DNA of 64,000 nucleotides from Bacteroidaceae bacterium (GTDB taxonomy: Bacteria; Bacteroidota; Bacteroidia; Bacteroidales; Bacteroidaceae): contig JAGCNZ010000002.1 in NCBI GenBank assembly GCA_017645655.1, positions 1 through 64,000 of the forward strand, read 5' to 3'. The notes below the pieces were generated by a model. That model was not told the origin of the DNA. It saw only the letters and a list, made by a program, of their open reading frames with translations, and ran no database searches. The position numbers and the translations under genes are program-made. This document shows positions 46,023-53,893 of this stretch, in pieces. The first letter of the stretch is position 1; the number at the start of each line of letters is the position of its first letter.

Positions 46023-46137
46023 CATGTGATGTCTGAGATTTACCCACGTGATAAATTCATTTTACCCACGTGATATTTGAAATATTCCACGTGATAATTT
46101 GATTTTACCCACGTGATAATTTCAATTTACCCACGCG
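46023..46137. repeat. Phased CACGTG array 8 (forward)
   Basis: Boxes at 46023 (CATGTG), 46045, 46067, 46088, 46110 (CACGTG) and 46132 (CACGCG), steps 22-22-21-22-22. Spacers are 16 nt except the central 15 nt (ATATTTGAAATATTC, 46073-46087). It ends 25 bp before the -33 box of the DUF2027 gene, the closest array-promoter pair in the window. Confidence 0.95.
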
Positions 46138-46162
46138 TCGTTTTTCATTTCGCCCCGTGGCG

Positions 46163-46193
46163 TTTGTTTTTTGAATATAAAGTTGTACCTTTG
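46163..46193 (+). promoter_or_regulatory. Promoter of the DUF2027 gene
   Basis: TTTG at 46163-46166 and TACCTTTG at 46186-46193, 19 bp apart. The ATG is 24 bp further down. Confidence 0.75.
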
Positions 46194-46217
46194 CAGGCGT
46201 AAATAAACAGCAAAGCA

Positions 46218-46952
46218 ATGAAGACAGGTGATCAGGTTCGCTTCCTCTCCGAGGTGGGAGGGGGCAGAGTGAGCGGCTTCCAAGGCAAGAACATCGTCCT
46301 TGTGGAGGACGAGGACGGGTTCGAGATACCTATGCTCAGGCAAGATGTAGTAGTGGTTGGCAACGAGGAGTACGACATCGGGAAGGTGAACACGATAGAG
46401 CGGGAGAAACCTCTTCCCAGCCATGCAGGCAAACCGGAAGAGCCCGTGGAGAAGCCAATAACGTTCAAGCCCAAGCCTCTCGAACGCCGTGAAGGGGAGC
46501 GGCTCAACCTCTACCTGTCCTTCCTGCCCGACGAGGTGAAGGAAATCTCCAGCACAGGCTTCGAGTCGTACCTCGTCAACGACAGCAACTACTACATGCA
46601 AGTATCCCTGATGAGCGCGGAGGGAGCAAGCTGGCGACTGCGCTTCTCGGGCATCATAGAACCCAACAGCAAGCTCTTCGTCGAGGCTTTCGACCGCTCG
46701 CAGGTCAACGACCTCGAGCGCCTCTGCGTGCAGGCCATCGCGTGGAAGCAGGATAAGCCCTTCACCCTAAAGCCCGCTATAACAACGGAACTTCGCCTAA
46801 ACCTGACGAAGTTCTACAAACTACACGTCTTCCAGCCCAATGAGTTCTTCAGTGAACCCAACTGGACGGAAGACGTTATCCGTGATGACAAGCCTGTTCG
46901 AAACGTCTATGTGGACGCCGAACAAGTGAAAGAAGCAGTATTTAATTCATAA
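46218..46952 (+). CDS. DUF2027 protein, apparently without Smr domain
   Basis: A 244-residue protein with the N-terminal DUF2027 beta-barrel (VRFLSEVGGGRVSGFQGKNI and DEDGFEIPMLRQDVVVV, about 6-55) and the central beta domain (about 95-235, ending PVRNVYVDAEQVKEAVF). Relatives I know of in this phylum continue into a C-terminal Smr endonuclease-like domain; here the frame stops two codons later. The last codons (AAT TCA TAA) come from a repeat of AATTCATAATT type that fills the space to the next gene, so truncation by that repeat is plausible. The function of the family is unknown. Confidence 0.75.
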   Translation: MKTGDQVRFLSEVGGGRVSGFQGKNIVLVEDEDGFEIPMLRQDVVVVGNEEYDIGKVNTIEREKPLPSHAGKPEEPVEKPITFKPKPLERREGERLNLYLSFLPDEVKEISSTGFESYLVNDSNYYMQVSLMSAEGASWRLRFSGIIEPNSKLFVEAFDRSQVNDLERLCVQAIAWKQDKPFTLKPAITTELRLNLTKFYKLHVFQPNEFFSEPNWTEDVIRDDKPVRNVYVDAEQVKEAVFNS

Positions 46953-47043
46953 TTGTCAGTTCATAATCCATAGTTAAAGGCGTTGATGCCTTCTTGCTGT
47001 TAGTTGAGCGACGAGTGTAATTATGAATTGTGAATTATGAATT
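46944..47043. repeat. MITE-like inverted repeat at the end of the DUF2027 gene
   Basis: Imperfect 26-bp arms (from 46944, AATTCATAATTGTCAGTTCA; to 47043, complement of AATTCATAATTCACAATTCA). A small inner stem AAGGC...GCCTT lies in the middle. It supplies the stop codon of the DUF2027 gene and may terminate both convergent transcripts. Confidence 0.65.
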
Positions 47044-47048
47044 GAGCA

Positions 47049-48125
47049 TTAGTTCTTAGTGTCGCCGAACTTCGTGTCGGTGTGCATGCGTCGCATTGCC
47101 GCGTCGTCCTGGCGCGGACAAATCATCAGGAACTCTCCCTCTTCAGCAACGACGTAGTCCTTCAGCCCTTTGATGACGGCTGTGTGACCTTCCGGCATGC
47201 GGATGATGTTGCCCGAACATTCGTAGAGATACGCGTTCGTGCCCATCAGGACGTTGCCGTCGGCATCGCTCGGAGCGTCCTTGCCGATGCTTGCCCACGT
47301 GCCGATGTCGGCCCAGCCGAAGTGGCCGCGCTGCACATAGACGTGCTCGCTGCGCTCCAGGATGCTGACGTCCATATTGTAGTTGGGCAGCATGTTGAAG
47401 CTCTCGGGCACCAGTTTCGGGTCGGCACTCTCGGCTTCCGCCATCATGCGGGGTATCTCGATGCGGTACTCGGGCACAAGCATGAACAGATTGTCCAGCA
47501 TGACACGGCTGCTGAAGCACAGCAAACCAGTGTTCCAGAGGAAGTTGCCCTCCTGCAAGAAAATGTTTGCAAACTCGTCGTTGGGTTTCTCGGTAAACGA
47601 CTTGACGGGGAAGATGTCGTGGCTCAGCGGCTTGTCATCGTTCATTTGGATGTAGCCGTAGCCCGTCTCAGGTCGCGACGGCGTGATGCCCATCACGAGA
47701 AGTCCATCGTTCTCGCTGGCGAACTGTAGTCCATCAAGCACGTCTTGTCGGTACTCGTCCTCTTTGAGGATGAGTTGGTCGGAAGGCGTCACAAAGAGAA
47801 CAGACTCGGTGTTTTGCTTCGCGATGAACACCGAACCCCATGCCACGGCTGCCAACGTGCCTCGGCGCAGCGGCTCCTCCAGGATGTGCATGTCGTCCAC
47901 CTCGGGCAACTGCTCGTAGACCAAAGGCAGGTACGCCACGTTCGTGCTGACGTAGATGTGCGAGGGGTCGATGAACTTGGCGACGCGGTCGTACGTCTGC
48001 TGCAGCAAGGTGCGCCCCGTGCCGAAGAGGTCGAGGAACTGCTTGGGCTTTACCGTACGGCTGATAGGCCAGAGACGACTGCCGTTGCCTCCAGCCAGGA
48101 TAAGACAATACTTGTTGTCTGCCAT
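47049..48125 (-). CDS. manC: Mannose-1-phosphate guanylyltransferase
   Basis: A 358-residue nucleotidyltransferase that makes GDP-mannose from GTP and mannose-1-phosphate. The pyrophosphorylase signature LAGGNGSRLWPISRTVKPKQ (about residues 10-29) and the sugar-binding FTEKPNDEFA (about 172-181) are intact, as is LLVMGITPSRPETGYGYIQ. It lacks the C-terminal isomerase domain of bifunctional forms. GDP-mannose feeds surface glycan synthesis. The gene is 8 bp downstream of the SGNH hydrolase gene. Confidence 0.93.
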   Translation of the reverse strand: MADNKYCLILAGGNGSRLWPISRTVKPKQFLDLFGTGRTLLQQTYDRVAKFIDPSHIYVSTNVAYLPLVYEQLPEVDDMHILEEPLRRGTLAAVAWGSVFIAKQNTESVLFVTPSDQLILKEDEYRQDVLDGLQFASENDGLLVMGITPSRPETGYGYIQMNDDKPLSHDIFPVKSFTEKPNDEFANIFLQEGNFLWNTGLLCFSSRVMLDNLFMLVPEYRIEIPRMMAEAESADPKLVPESFNMLPNYNMDVSILERSEHVYVQRGHFGWADIGTWASIGKDAPSDADGNVLMGTNAYLYECSGNIIRMPEGHTAVIKGLKDYVVAEEGEFLMICPRQDDAAMRRMHTDTKFGDTKN

Positions 48126-48133
48126 GTGATGCG

Positions 48134-48826
48134 TCAGCGAAGTTTCTTAATGACAGGCAGCAGCAGACTCTCCATCACCTCGTAGCCCTGAGCATTGGGA
48201 TGCACGCCGGGATTGTCGTTGGCCAGTTCCGCCTTCATGGCTGTGCCGTCGGCATTCACCATGGCGCTGAAGTAATCGACGTACGGAATCTTGTTCGCCT
48301 CGGCGTATGCCTTGACGCGAGCATTGAGACTGCGTATCTTGTCCATGCTGTCGGTTACCGACGGACGCCAACTAAAGCCGCCTGCAGGCAGACAACTGGT
48401 CAGGATGACCTTGCACTTATGGTATCGCGCCAGCTCGACCATCGAGAGAACATTGCCGTAGGTCAAGTCCTCGTCGTACGCCCCGGTGTTCTCCGCGATG
48501 TCGTTTGTGCCGTAGTTGATGACAACGACCTTGGGCTGCAGGTTGATGACGTCTTCGCGGAAACGCAGCAGGAACTGGTAGCTGGTCTGTCCGCCAATGC
48601 CTCTGCCGATAAGTTCGTTGTCCTTAAAGAACTCTGGACGCGTGCGAGGCCAGCCGTCGGTAATGGAGTTGCCCATCAGTACGACACGCTTCTCTCCCTT
48701 AGCAGGAGCGCCAAGTTCCTTGTTGGCACCAGCGTAACGCTTCCAGTTGGCGAATTCATGTTTCTGTGCTTGTATGCCGAGAGCGATGCAGAGCAACGCC
48801 ACGGCGGTGATGATTCTTGCTTTCAT
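48134..48826 (-). CDS. Secreted SGNH/GDSL hydrolase
   Basis: A 230-residue esterase-like protein with a signal peptide (1-20). SGNH blocks are complete: MGNSITDGW (Ser), GIGGQTSYQF (Gly), INYGTNDIAEN (Asn) and DNPGVHPNAQGY (Asp/His). Related Bacteroidales proteins are labelled platelet-activating-factor acetylhydrolase-like or deacetylate glycans; the natural substrate is unknown. It lies in the minus-strand run greA, HIT, SGNH, manC. Confidence 0.88.
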   Translation of the reverse strand: MKARIITAVALLCIALGIQAQKHEFANWKRYAGANKELGAPAKGEKRVVLMGNSITDGWPRTRPEFFKDNELIGRGIGGQTSYQFLLRFREDVINLQPKVVVINYGTNDIAENTGAYDEDLTYGNVLSMVELARYHKCKVILTSCLPAGGFSWRPSVTDSMDKIRSLNARVKAYAEANKIPYVDYFSAMVNADGTAMKAELANDNPGVHPNAQGYEVMESLLLPVIKKLR

Positions 48827-48849
48827 GATGTTTTGTCTTAGTTTTTATT

Positions 48850-48869
48850 CGTTATGACGTTATAACGTG
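48850..48869. repeat. Short CGTTATGACGTTATAACG palindrome
   Basis: Intergenic palindrome-like sequence. Similar stretches precede mutL (20880-20899) and the DUF1080 gene (29767-29788), each as ATAACGTCATA-GCG/ACG type sequence. Confidence 0.4.
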
Positions 48870-48895
48870 ATGCAGTTGTAACGACGGTTTGTTAA

Positions 48896-49288
48896 TCAAA
48901 AAGCCTTGCGAATGCTCTCGGCAATCTGTTCGAACTCTTCTGGCGTGAGCTGGAGGTGTGGGTTCGTAAACCGCATGTCGGCCTCGCTCTGCATGGGTAC
49001 GAGGTGGATGTGGGCGTGTGGCACTTCCAGTCCGAGCACGCATTGTCCGACCTTCACGCAGGGGATGGCCTTCTTGATGGCACGGGCCACCTTCTTTGCA
49101 AACACTTGAAGTCCTGCGAGTTCATCGTCCTCGAGGTCGAAGATATAGTCCACTTCGCGCTTGGGAATCACGAGAGTATGACCCTTTTGCAAGGGGCTGA
49201 TGTCGAGAAAAGCGTAGTAACGGTCGTCCTCAGCAACTTTGTAACTGGGAATCTCGCCTGCTACGATACGTGAAAAGATGCTTGCCAT
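48896..49288 (-). CDS. HIT family nucleotide-binding hydrolase
   Basis: A 130-residue histidine-triad protein (Hint-like). FSRIVAGEIPSYKVAEDD and YAFLDISPLQKGHTLVIPK are the family N-terminus, and HAHIHLVPM (about 90-98) is the catalytic HxHxH triad. These proteins hydrolyse AMP-linked small molecules. The frame, length and motif are complete. It follows greA after 96 bp on the minus strand. Confidence 0.93.
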   Translation of the reverse strand: MASIFSRIVAGEIPSYKVAEDDRYYAFLDISPLQKGHTLVIPKREVDYIFDLEDDELAGLQVFAKKVARAIKKAIPCVKVGQCVLGLEVPHAHIHLVPMQSEADMRFTNPHLQLTPEEFEQIAESIRKAF

Positions 49289-49297
49289 GTCTATTTA

Positions 49298-49372
49298 CGA
49301 TTTGACGATTTACTATTTACGATTTGTCAGGTTGACAATTTCGATTTGACTATTTACTATTTACGATGTGAC
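49298..49372. repeat. Direct repeats between HIT gene and greA
   Basis: Two about 30-bp A/T-rich copies starting CGATTTGACGATTTAC (49298) and CGATTTGACTATTTAC (49342), separated by 14 bp. TATTTAC/GATTTG units are iterated further on both sides. Similar low-complexity repeats occur widely in this group. Confidence 0.6.
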
Positions 49373-49384
49373 AACTCACTTTAT

Positions 49385-49852
49385 TTAGTTAAACGCGATG
49401 CTCACCACCTCGAGTTGAATTGTGCCTTGAGGCACTTTTATTTCGGCGATGTCGCCTACCTTCTTGCCCAACAAACCCTTAGCAATTGGGGTCTCCACGC
49501 TTATCTTGCCGCTTCGCAAGTCTGCCTCCGTAGCGCTGACAATCGTGTACTTCATGGTCATTTTATTCTTTACGTTGCGCAGTTCGACTGTAGAGAGAAT
49601 CTGCACGGTGCTGGTGTCGAGGTGAGTGGTGTCAATGATCTTTGCCTCGATAATAGTTTTCTTGAGCATAGCAATCTCGGTTTCGAGCTTGCCTTGCCAC
49701 TCTTTTGCAGCATCATATTCGGCATTCTCGGACAGGTCTCCCTTGTCGCGAGCCTCTGCGATGGCAGCGCTTGCGGCCGGTCTGTCGATGCTTTCCATGT
49801 GTTGCAGCTTTGCTACGAGCTCGTCGTAGCCTTTTTGTGTCATGTAAGCCAT
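49385..49852 (-). CDS. greA: Transcription elongation factor GreA
   Basis: A 155-residue GreA that reactivates backtracked RNA polymerase. The N-terminal coiled coil carries the acidic tip GDLSENAEYDAAKE (about 40-53) and the C-terminal domain has VSATEADLRSGKISVETPIA and LLGKKVGDIAEIKVP. Normal length. Its mRNA leader (about 155 nt from the promoter at 50013-50044) contains a terminator-like hairpin, so expression may be attenuated. Confidence 0.95.
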   Translation of the reverse strand: MAYMTQKGYDELVAKLQHMESIDRPAASAAIAEARDKGDLSENAEYDAAKEWQGKLETEIAMLKKTIIEAKIIDTTHLDTSTVQILSTVELRNVKNKMTMKYTIVSATEADLRSGKISVETPIAKGLLGKKVGDIAEIKVPQGTIQLEVVSIAFN

Positions 49853-49940
49853 TTAATTAGTTTATGTTTTAGTTATACATTATCTATATATTAGGTGGCG
49901 AAGGAAGGGTTGCGAGGCCTTTTCCCTTTTTGCGAGACGC

Positions 49941-49976
49941 GAAAAAAAAGAAGAATCCCGACTGGCGTAGTCGGAA
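49941..49976 (-). terminator. Terminator-like hairpin in the greA leader
   Basis: On the minus strand, an 8-bp stem with one G-T pair (TTCCGACT / AGTCGGGA, 49956-49976, loop ACGCC) is followed by TTCTTCTTTTTTTT. It lies between the greA promoter and start codon, so it cannot be the end of dprA unless dprA transcripts also run through. Confidence 0.75.
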
Positions 49977-50012
49977 CCCTTGACCTTTTCCCTTTTTTAT
50001 GTTAGCCGATTG

Positions 50013-50044
50013 CAAAGGTAGTAATTATTTCCTTTCAATGCAAA
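50013..50044 (-). promoter_or_regulatory. greA promoter
   Basis: On the minus strand, TTTG (50041-50044) and TACCTTTG (50013-50020) are 20 bp apart, a consensus pair. Confidence 0.75.
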
Positions 50045-50140
50045 TTTTTTGCAGGAAATTTCATCACTTGGCACTTTTTTCTGACTCTCGGAACGTGATA
50101 TAGTCTCTTTTCTTGTTCTAAATGTCGCATGCCGAAGGCT

Positions 50141-51271
50141 TTAATGTCGCAATTTGTACTTGCCTCCGACGAGCATTTGCACTGCTCCCTTCATTTCGAG
50201 CGAAAAGAGTAGGCTGGAGAGTTCGCCAATCGGGATGTTTGTCTCGACTGCGAGGACGTTGATTTGTTTGCTGTCGTCTCTGGCAAGTGCCTGTAGGACA
50301 ACCTGTTCCTCGGCAGTATAGTTGTCTGCGAAGAGTTCTTGTTGTACGCCTTCGCTGAGTTGTTTCTGATGTTGCATATCGTTCGTCCATCCCATTGCCA
50401 GGCAGAAGTCTTCGGCTTCGGTCAGTAGTGTGGCGATGTTCGAGAAGATAAGTTTGTTGCATCCCGACGAGTATTTGTCGTGGATGCGGCCAGGGAAGGC
50501 CCACACCTGCCTGTTGTAGCTGAGGGCGATATCCGCGGTGATGAGGGAGCCGCCCTTGGTTGCGCTCTCCACCACGACGACGGCATCCGACAGTCCTGCC
50601 ACGATGCGGTTGCGCTGCACGAAGTTTCTTTTGTCGATTGCGGTGCCCGACATGAACTCTGTCAGCAAGCCGCCCTGGTCAAGCATCTGTTTTGCAGTCT
50701 CTCGATGAAGACGTGGATATATCTGGTCGAGGCCGTGAGCCAGGACGCCGACGGTCTCCAAACCTTCTTCCAGCGCTGCCCGATGGCAATTCACATCCAC
50801 GCCGTAAGCCAGTCCGCTCACTACCAAGGCATCCGGGCAAAGCTGTTTCAGGTCGCGCACAAACTGGTGGCAGAGGTCCTTGCCGTAGCTTGTGATTTGC
50901 CGTGTGCCCACCATGCTGACGATGTGCTGCGAGTTGAGGTTGCCGGAGCCGCGATAGTAGAGCAGGACAGGGGCGTCGTTGCAGTCGCGGAGTCGTTCGG
51001 GATAGTCTTCGTCGTTCAATCCCAGGCACCTGATTTTGCCCTTTCGGCAGAACTCGAGCTCCTGCTCTGCGCGACTGAGAAAAGTGCAAAAATTGCCCAT
51101 TCCATCGAGAAATTTCTTCGAGGCAGACGGCAATACCTGCTTCAGGTCCTTGCGGTTTTCGTAGATGGCAGAAGCCGAACCCAGCTCCTGAATCAGCAGA
51201 TGCAGGTTCGTCGGGCTCAGCGACGGAACCTGCGTCAAAGCCATCATGTATAGAGTCTCCTGGTCGGTCAT
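50141..51271 (-). CDS. dprA: DNA-processing protein DprA
   Basis: A 376-residue DprA/Smf, which loads RecA on incoming single-stranded DNA in transformation. The extended Rossmann domain (about 85-300) holds MVGTRQITSYGKDLC, VVSGLAYGVDVNCHRAALEE, GVLAHGLDQIYP, KRNFVQRNRIVAGLSDAVVV and KGGSLITADIA. A winged-helix domain (about 315-376) ends it. Length is typical. It overlaps the thioesterase gene upstream by 4 bp, so the two are co-translated. Confidence 0.94.
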   Translation of the reverse strand: MTDQETLYMMALTQVPSLSPTNLHLLIQELGSASAIYENRKDLKQVLPSASKKFLDGMGNFCTFLSRAEQELEFCRKGKIRCLGLNDEDYPERLRDCNDAPVLLYYRGSGNLNSQHIVSMVGTRQITSYGKDLCHQFVRDLKQLCPDALVVSGLAYGVDVNCHRAALEEGLETVGVLAHGLDQIYPRLHRETAKQMLDQGGLLTEFMSGTAIDKRNFVQRNRIVAGLSDAVVVVESATKGGSLITADIALSYNRQVWAFPGRIHDKYSSGCNKLIFSNIATLLTEAEDFCLAMGWTNDMQHQKQLSEGVQQELFADNYTAEEQVVLQALARDDSKQINVLAVETNIPIGELSSLLFSLEMKGAVQMLVGGKYKLRH

Positions 51272-51678
51272 ACTTGCGGATAGTAGGTTTTCAGTTTCTC
51301 CTCCAGCTCTGGGCAGCGGCTGAGCTTGCCCCTGACGAGGCAGACGATGTCCACTTTTCCCTTTGCAGCCAGCTTCATATCGGCGGCGCGGTATATGTCC
51401 TGATGAAAGACATAGCGGACTCCTTCCTGACTAATATTGAGACAGGAGACGAATTCATCGCGGCTGCGGAGCGGTGTCTTGTAGTCGATTGCCACTCGTG
51501 CCACGACGGAGACGATGTCCTGCTCCAGCATCTCGGCAAAGCTGATGCCCGCCGAGAGCAGGAACTCGTGGCGAGTGTGCTCCATATAGTGCTGATAATT
51601 AGCGTTGTTGACGATTCCCTCGAGGTCGCATTCGTAGTCGCGAACCTTCATTTTGAGTTGATAGGCGTATTCCTTCAT
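51268..51678 (-). CDS. Acyl-CoA thioesterase, YbgC/4HBT hot-dog type
   Basis: A 136-residue single hot-dog protein. The family active-site region YECDLEGIVNNANYQHYMEH (about residues 14-33) has the catalytic Asp replaced by or shifted to DLEG, close to the DxxGxVxxxxYxxxxE pattern. VARVAIDYKTPLRSRDEF is also typical. Substrates of such enzymes are short or aromatic acyl-CoAs. Its TGA overlaps the dprA ATG. Confidence 0.85.
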   Translation of the reverse strand: MKEYAYQLKMKVRDYECDLEGIVNNANYQHYMEHTRHEFLLSAGISFAEMLEQDIVSVVARVAIDYKTPLRSRDEFVSCLNISQEGVRYVFHQDIYRAADMKLAAKGKVDIVCLVRGKLSRCPELEEKLKTYYPQV

Positions 51679-51719
51679 GTGTTATTTTATTTCATTATTC
51701 TTGGGTCGTCTGAAAACAT

Positions 51720-51812
51720 CACGTGGGTAAAATGAAAATATTACGTGTAATATTTCAAATATCACGTGGGTAAAATGAATTTATCACGTGGGTCAATTTC
51801 AAGCGACCCGTG
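51720..51812. repeat. Phased CACGTG array 9 (reverse)
   Basis: Boxes at 51720 (CACGTG), 51742 (TACGTG), 51763, 51785 (CACGTG) and 51807 (CCCGTG), steps 22-21-22-22. The central spacer 51748-51762 is TAATATTTCAAATAT. It fills the gap between the thioesterase start and the DUF2851 stop, ending 13 bp from the latter. Confidence 0.95.
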
Positions 51813-51825
51813 CTGCGTTTCCTGA

Positions 51826-53061
51826 TTACCCACTTTGTCCTTTCTGACCTCCCTTTAGGTATTCGTATCCGAAGCGGCACCGGAGGCAGTCCGTCCTGTC
51901 GCAATACTGGCGTTTCAGCTGGATGAGCGCCTGGCTGTCGGCAGCCGAGGAGACCTTCAATCCGCAGTCCTGCCACTGCCGAAGGATGTGGTTGTCCTCG
52001 GCTGGAAGTGCCTCCAGGAGCCGGATGGCGCGCTGGCAGATGTCCTCGTTGCTGGTGTGGCGTCCGTAGGCGAACAGCAGCGGCACCACCGTATTGATGA
52101 TGAGCAGGCGCCGGCTGGCAGCCGTCATTCCCTTCACGGCGAGGCACGTCTGCAGTTCTTCCACGCTCTTGGCCTCCAGCAGGCTGCTCATCTGGGTTCG
52201 TCCGCCGTGGTAGAGTTCCGCGATTTGCAGGATTCGCATCGATGGGAAGTTGCTTGGGCGCGTCCTGAGGAAACGCCAGTCTGCCCGTTCCATCGTGGCC
52301 TCCAGGCTGAATTTGTGCTTCAGGAAGGCGAACTCTTGCTGCAGGAGCGCCATCTCCTGCTCGCTCTTGGCTGCCTTCACCTCTTCGATGAGACCCGCCG
52401 TTCCGAGGAAAAGTGCCTCGATTTGGAACAGGTCGTCACGATGTTTGCCTGCCGCCGAAAGCGGGATTCGCATGGCCCAACGCTCGAAGGCATCGCCGTT
52501 GAGACCGAAGCCGAAACTCCTGCTCAGCGTCACAAACGTGGCACGTTCCCAGTCGCCCCCTGTTCGCTCGGCTCTCGCAGCCACCTGCTCCGACCTTTCC
52601 TTCAGCCTTTCGACGAGCAAAGCATCCATCCACTGGTGCACTTTGACCGATGGAATCGAGGAAATTATGCGGTGACAGCGCGGATAATCCTCAGTTCGGC
52701 AAAGCTCCGCGTAACTCTGCAAAATGCTCTCAGGAACGTCGAGTTTGACCTGCGGAAGCGTCTTTCCCTCCTCCGTCCTGACCTCCGTATCCACCTCTCC
52801 CACGACGTGCAGGATGACGCTGTTGTAGGCGGGGTCGCTCTCGTGACAGTGCCGGTACCAGTCCGACGAGCGAAGATGCACCTCGACATTGCCTGCCCAA
52901 ACCGTCCCATCCAGCCGAACCTTCGCATTGAAGAAGTCGGGACCCTGGTCGTGATTGTGCAAACCAGGGTCGATGACCTCGACCGTCTGCCCGTCCTCCG
53001 TGCTAAGAGGTCTTAAGGGCAATATCTTGTGCTTCCAGACATAGTGGAGCAGGCGTTCCAT
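51826..53061 (-). CDS. DUF2851 family protein
   Basis: A 411-residue protein with the conserved opening of DUF2851 (ERLLHYVWKHKILPLRPLST, DPGLHNHDQGPDFFNAKVRL, WAGNVEVHLRSSDWYRH). The middle is helical, and the end has two Cys pairs of a small metal-site type (CDRTDCLRCRFGYEYL). The family is common in Bacteroidetes and its function is unknown to me. The terminal GGQKGQSG looks like a repeat-derived extension. Own -7 box at 53096-53103. Confidence 0.88.
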   Translation of the reverse strand: MERLLHYVWKHKILPLRPLSTEDGQTVEVIDPGLHNHDQGPDFFNAKVRLDGTVWAGNVEVHLRSSDWYRHCHESDPAYNSVILHVVGEVDTEVRTEEGKTLPQVKLDVPESILQSYAELCRTEDYPRCHRIISSIPSVKVHQWMDALLVERLKERSEQVAARAERTGGDWERATFVTLSRSFGFGLNGDAFERWAMRIPLSAAGKHRDDLFQIEALFLGTAGLIEEVKAAKSEQEMALLQQEFAFLKHKFSLEATMERADWRFLRTRPSNFPSMRILQIAELYHGGRTQMSSLLEAKSVEELQTCLAVKGMTAASRRLLIINTVVPLLFAYGRHTSNEDICQRAIRLLEALPAEDNHILRQWQDCGLKVSSAADSQALIQLKRQYCDRTDCLRCRFGYEYLKGGQKGQSG

Positions 53062-53095
53062 ACTTATTTTTGCCTTGTTAACTTATTTTGTGAAA

Positions 53096-53103
53096 CAAAA
53101 GTA
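53096..53103 (-). promoter_or_regulatory. -7 promoter box of the DUF2851 gene
   Basis: TACTTTTG on the minus strand, 34 bp upstream of the start. It is back to back with the dapB box at 53126-53133. Confidence 0.6.
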
Positions 53104-53125
53104 CGTAAAATCCCGCGAAAAGCAG

Positions 53126-53133
53126 TACTTTTG
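53126..53133 (+). promoter_or_regulatory. -7 promoter box of dapB
   Basis: TACTTTTG, 22 bp upstream of the dapB ATG. Confidence 0.6.
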
Positions 53134-53155
53134 CACGAAATTTATTTAATAACGT

Positions 53156-53872
53156 ATGAAAATAGCACTTATAGGGTACGGCAAGATGGGCCGTATGATA
53201 GAGGAAATTGCCATTTCGCGCGGTCACGAAATCGTCAGCATCATCGACATCGACAACCAAGACGAGTTTGCCAGCCCCGCATTTGCCAGCGCCGACGTCG
53301 CCATCGAGTTCACCACGCCTTGGACAGCCTACGATAATTACCTCAAGGCATGGGCAGCAGGCGTCAAGGTGGTCAGCGGCAGCACCGGTTGGATGAAGGA
53401 GCACGAGGCAGAAGTCCGCAAGGCATGCACCGACGAAGGCAAGACGCTCTTCTGGGCAAGCAACTTTAGTGTGGGCGTGGCTATCTTCTCGGCGGTCAAT
53501 ACCTACTTGGCCAAAATCATGAACGGCTTTGAGCAGTACGACGTCAACCTCGTCGAGACGCATCACATCCACAAGCTCGACGCACCATCAGGAACGGCTA
53601 TCACGCTGGCAGAACAGATTGTGGAGAACATCGACCGCAAGCAGCGTTGGGGACTTCACGAGACGAAACCGGAGGTGCTCCGCATCGACGACATCCGCCA
53701 GAAAGAGGTCCCCGGCATCCACACCATTACCTACGACTCTCCCGAAGACATGATAACCATCACCCACGATGCCCACAACCGCCGTGGCTTCGCGATGGGA
53801 GCCGTCCTGGCGGCAGAATATACAAAGGAACATACTGGCCTGCTCACCATGTCCGACCTGTTCAGATTCTAA
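53156..53872 (+). CDS. dapB: 4-hydroxy-tetrahydrodipicolinate reductase
   Basis: A 238-residue DapB of the short form usual in Bacteroidetes, acting in lysine and diaminopimelate synthesis. The NAD(P) site is IGYGKMGRMIEEIA (about 5-18). The catalytic and substrate motif is ETHHIHKLDAPSGTA (about 130-144), and WASNFSVGVAIF lies before it. First gene of a plus-strand run; lepB follows after 21 bp. Confidence 0.95.
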   Translation: MKIALIGYGKMGRMIEEIAISRGHEIVSIIDIDNQDEFASPAFASADVAIEFTTPWTAYDNYLKAWAAGVKVVSGSTGWMKEHEAEVRKACTDEGKTLFWASNFSVGVAIFSAVNTYLAKIMNGFEQYDVNLVETHHIHKLDAPSGTAITLAEQIVENIDRKQRWGLHETKPEVLRIDDIRQKEVPGIHTITYDSPEDMITITHDAHNRRGFAMGAVLAAEYTKEHTGLLTMSDLFRF

Positions 53873-53893
53873 TCCTTCACCATAATAACAACT

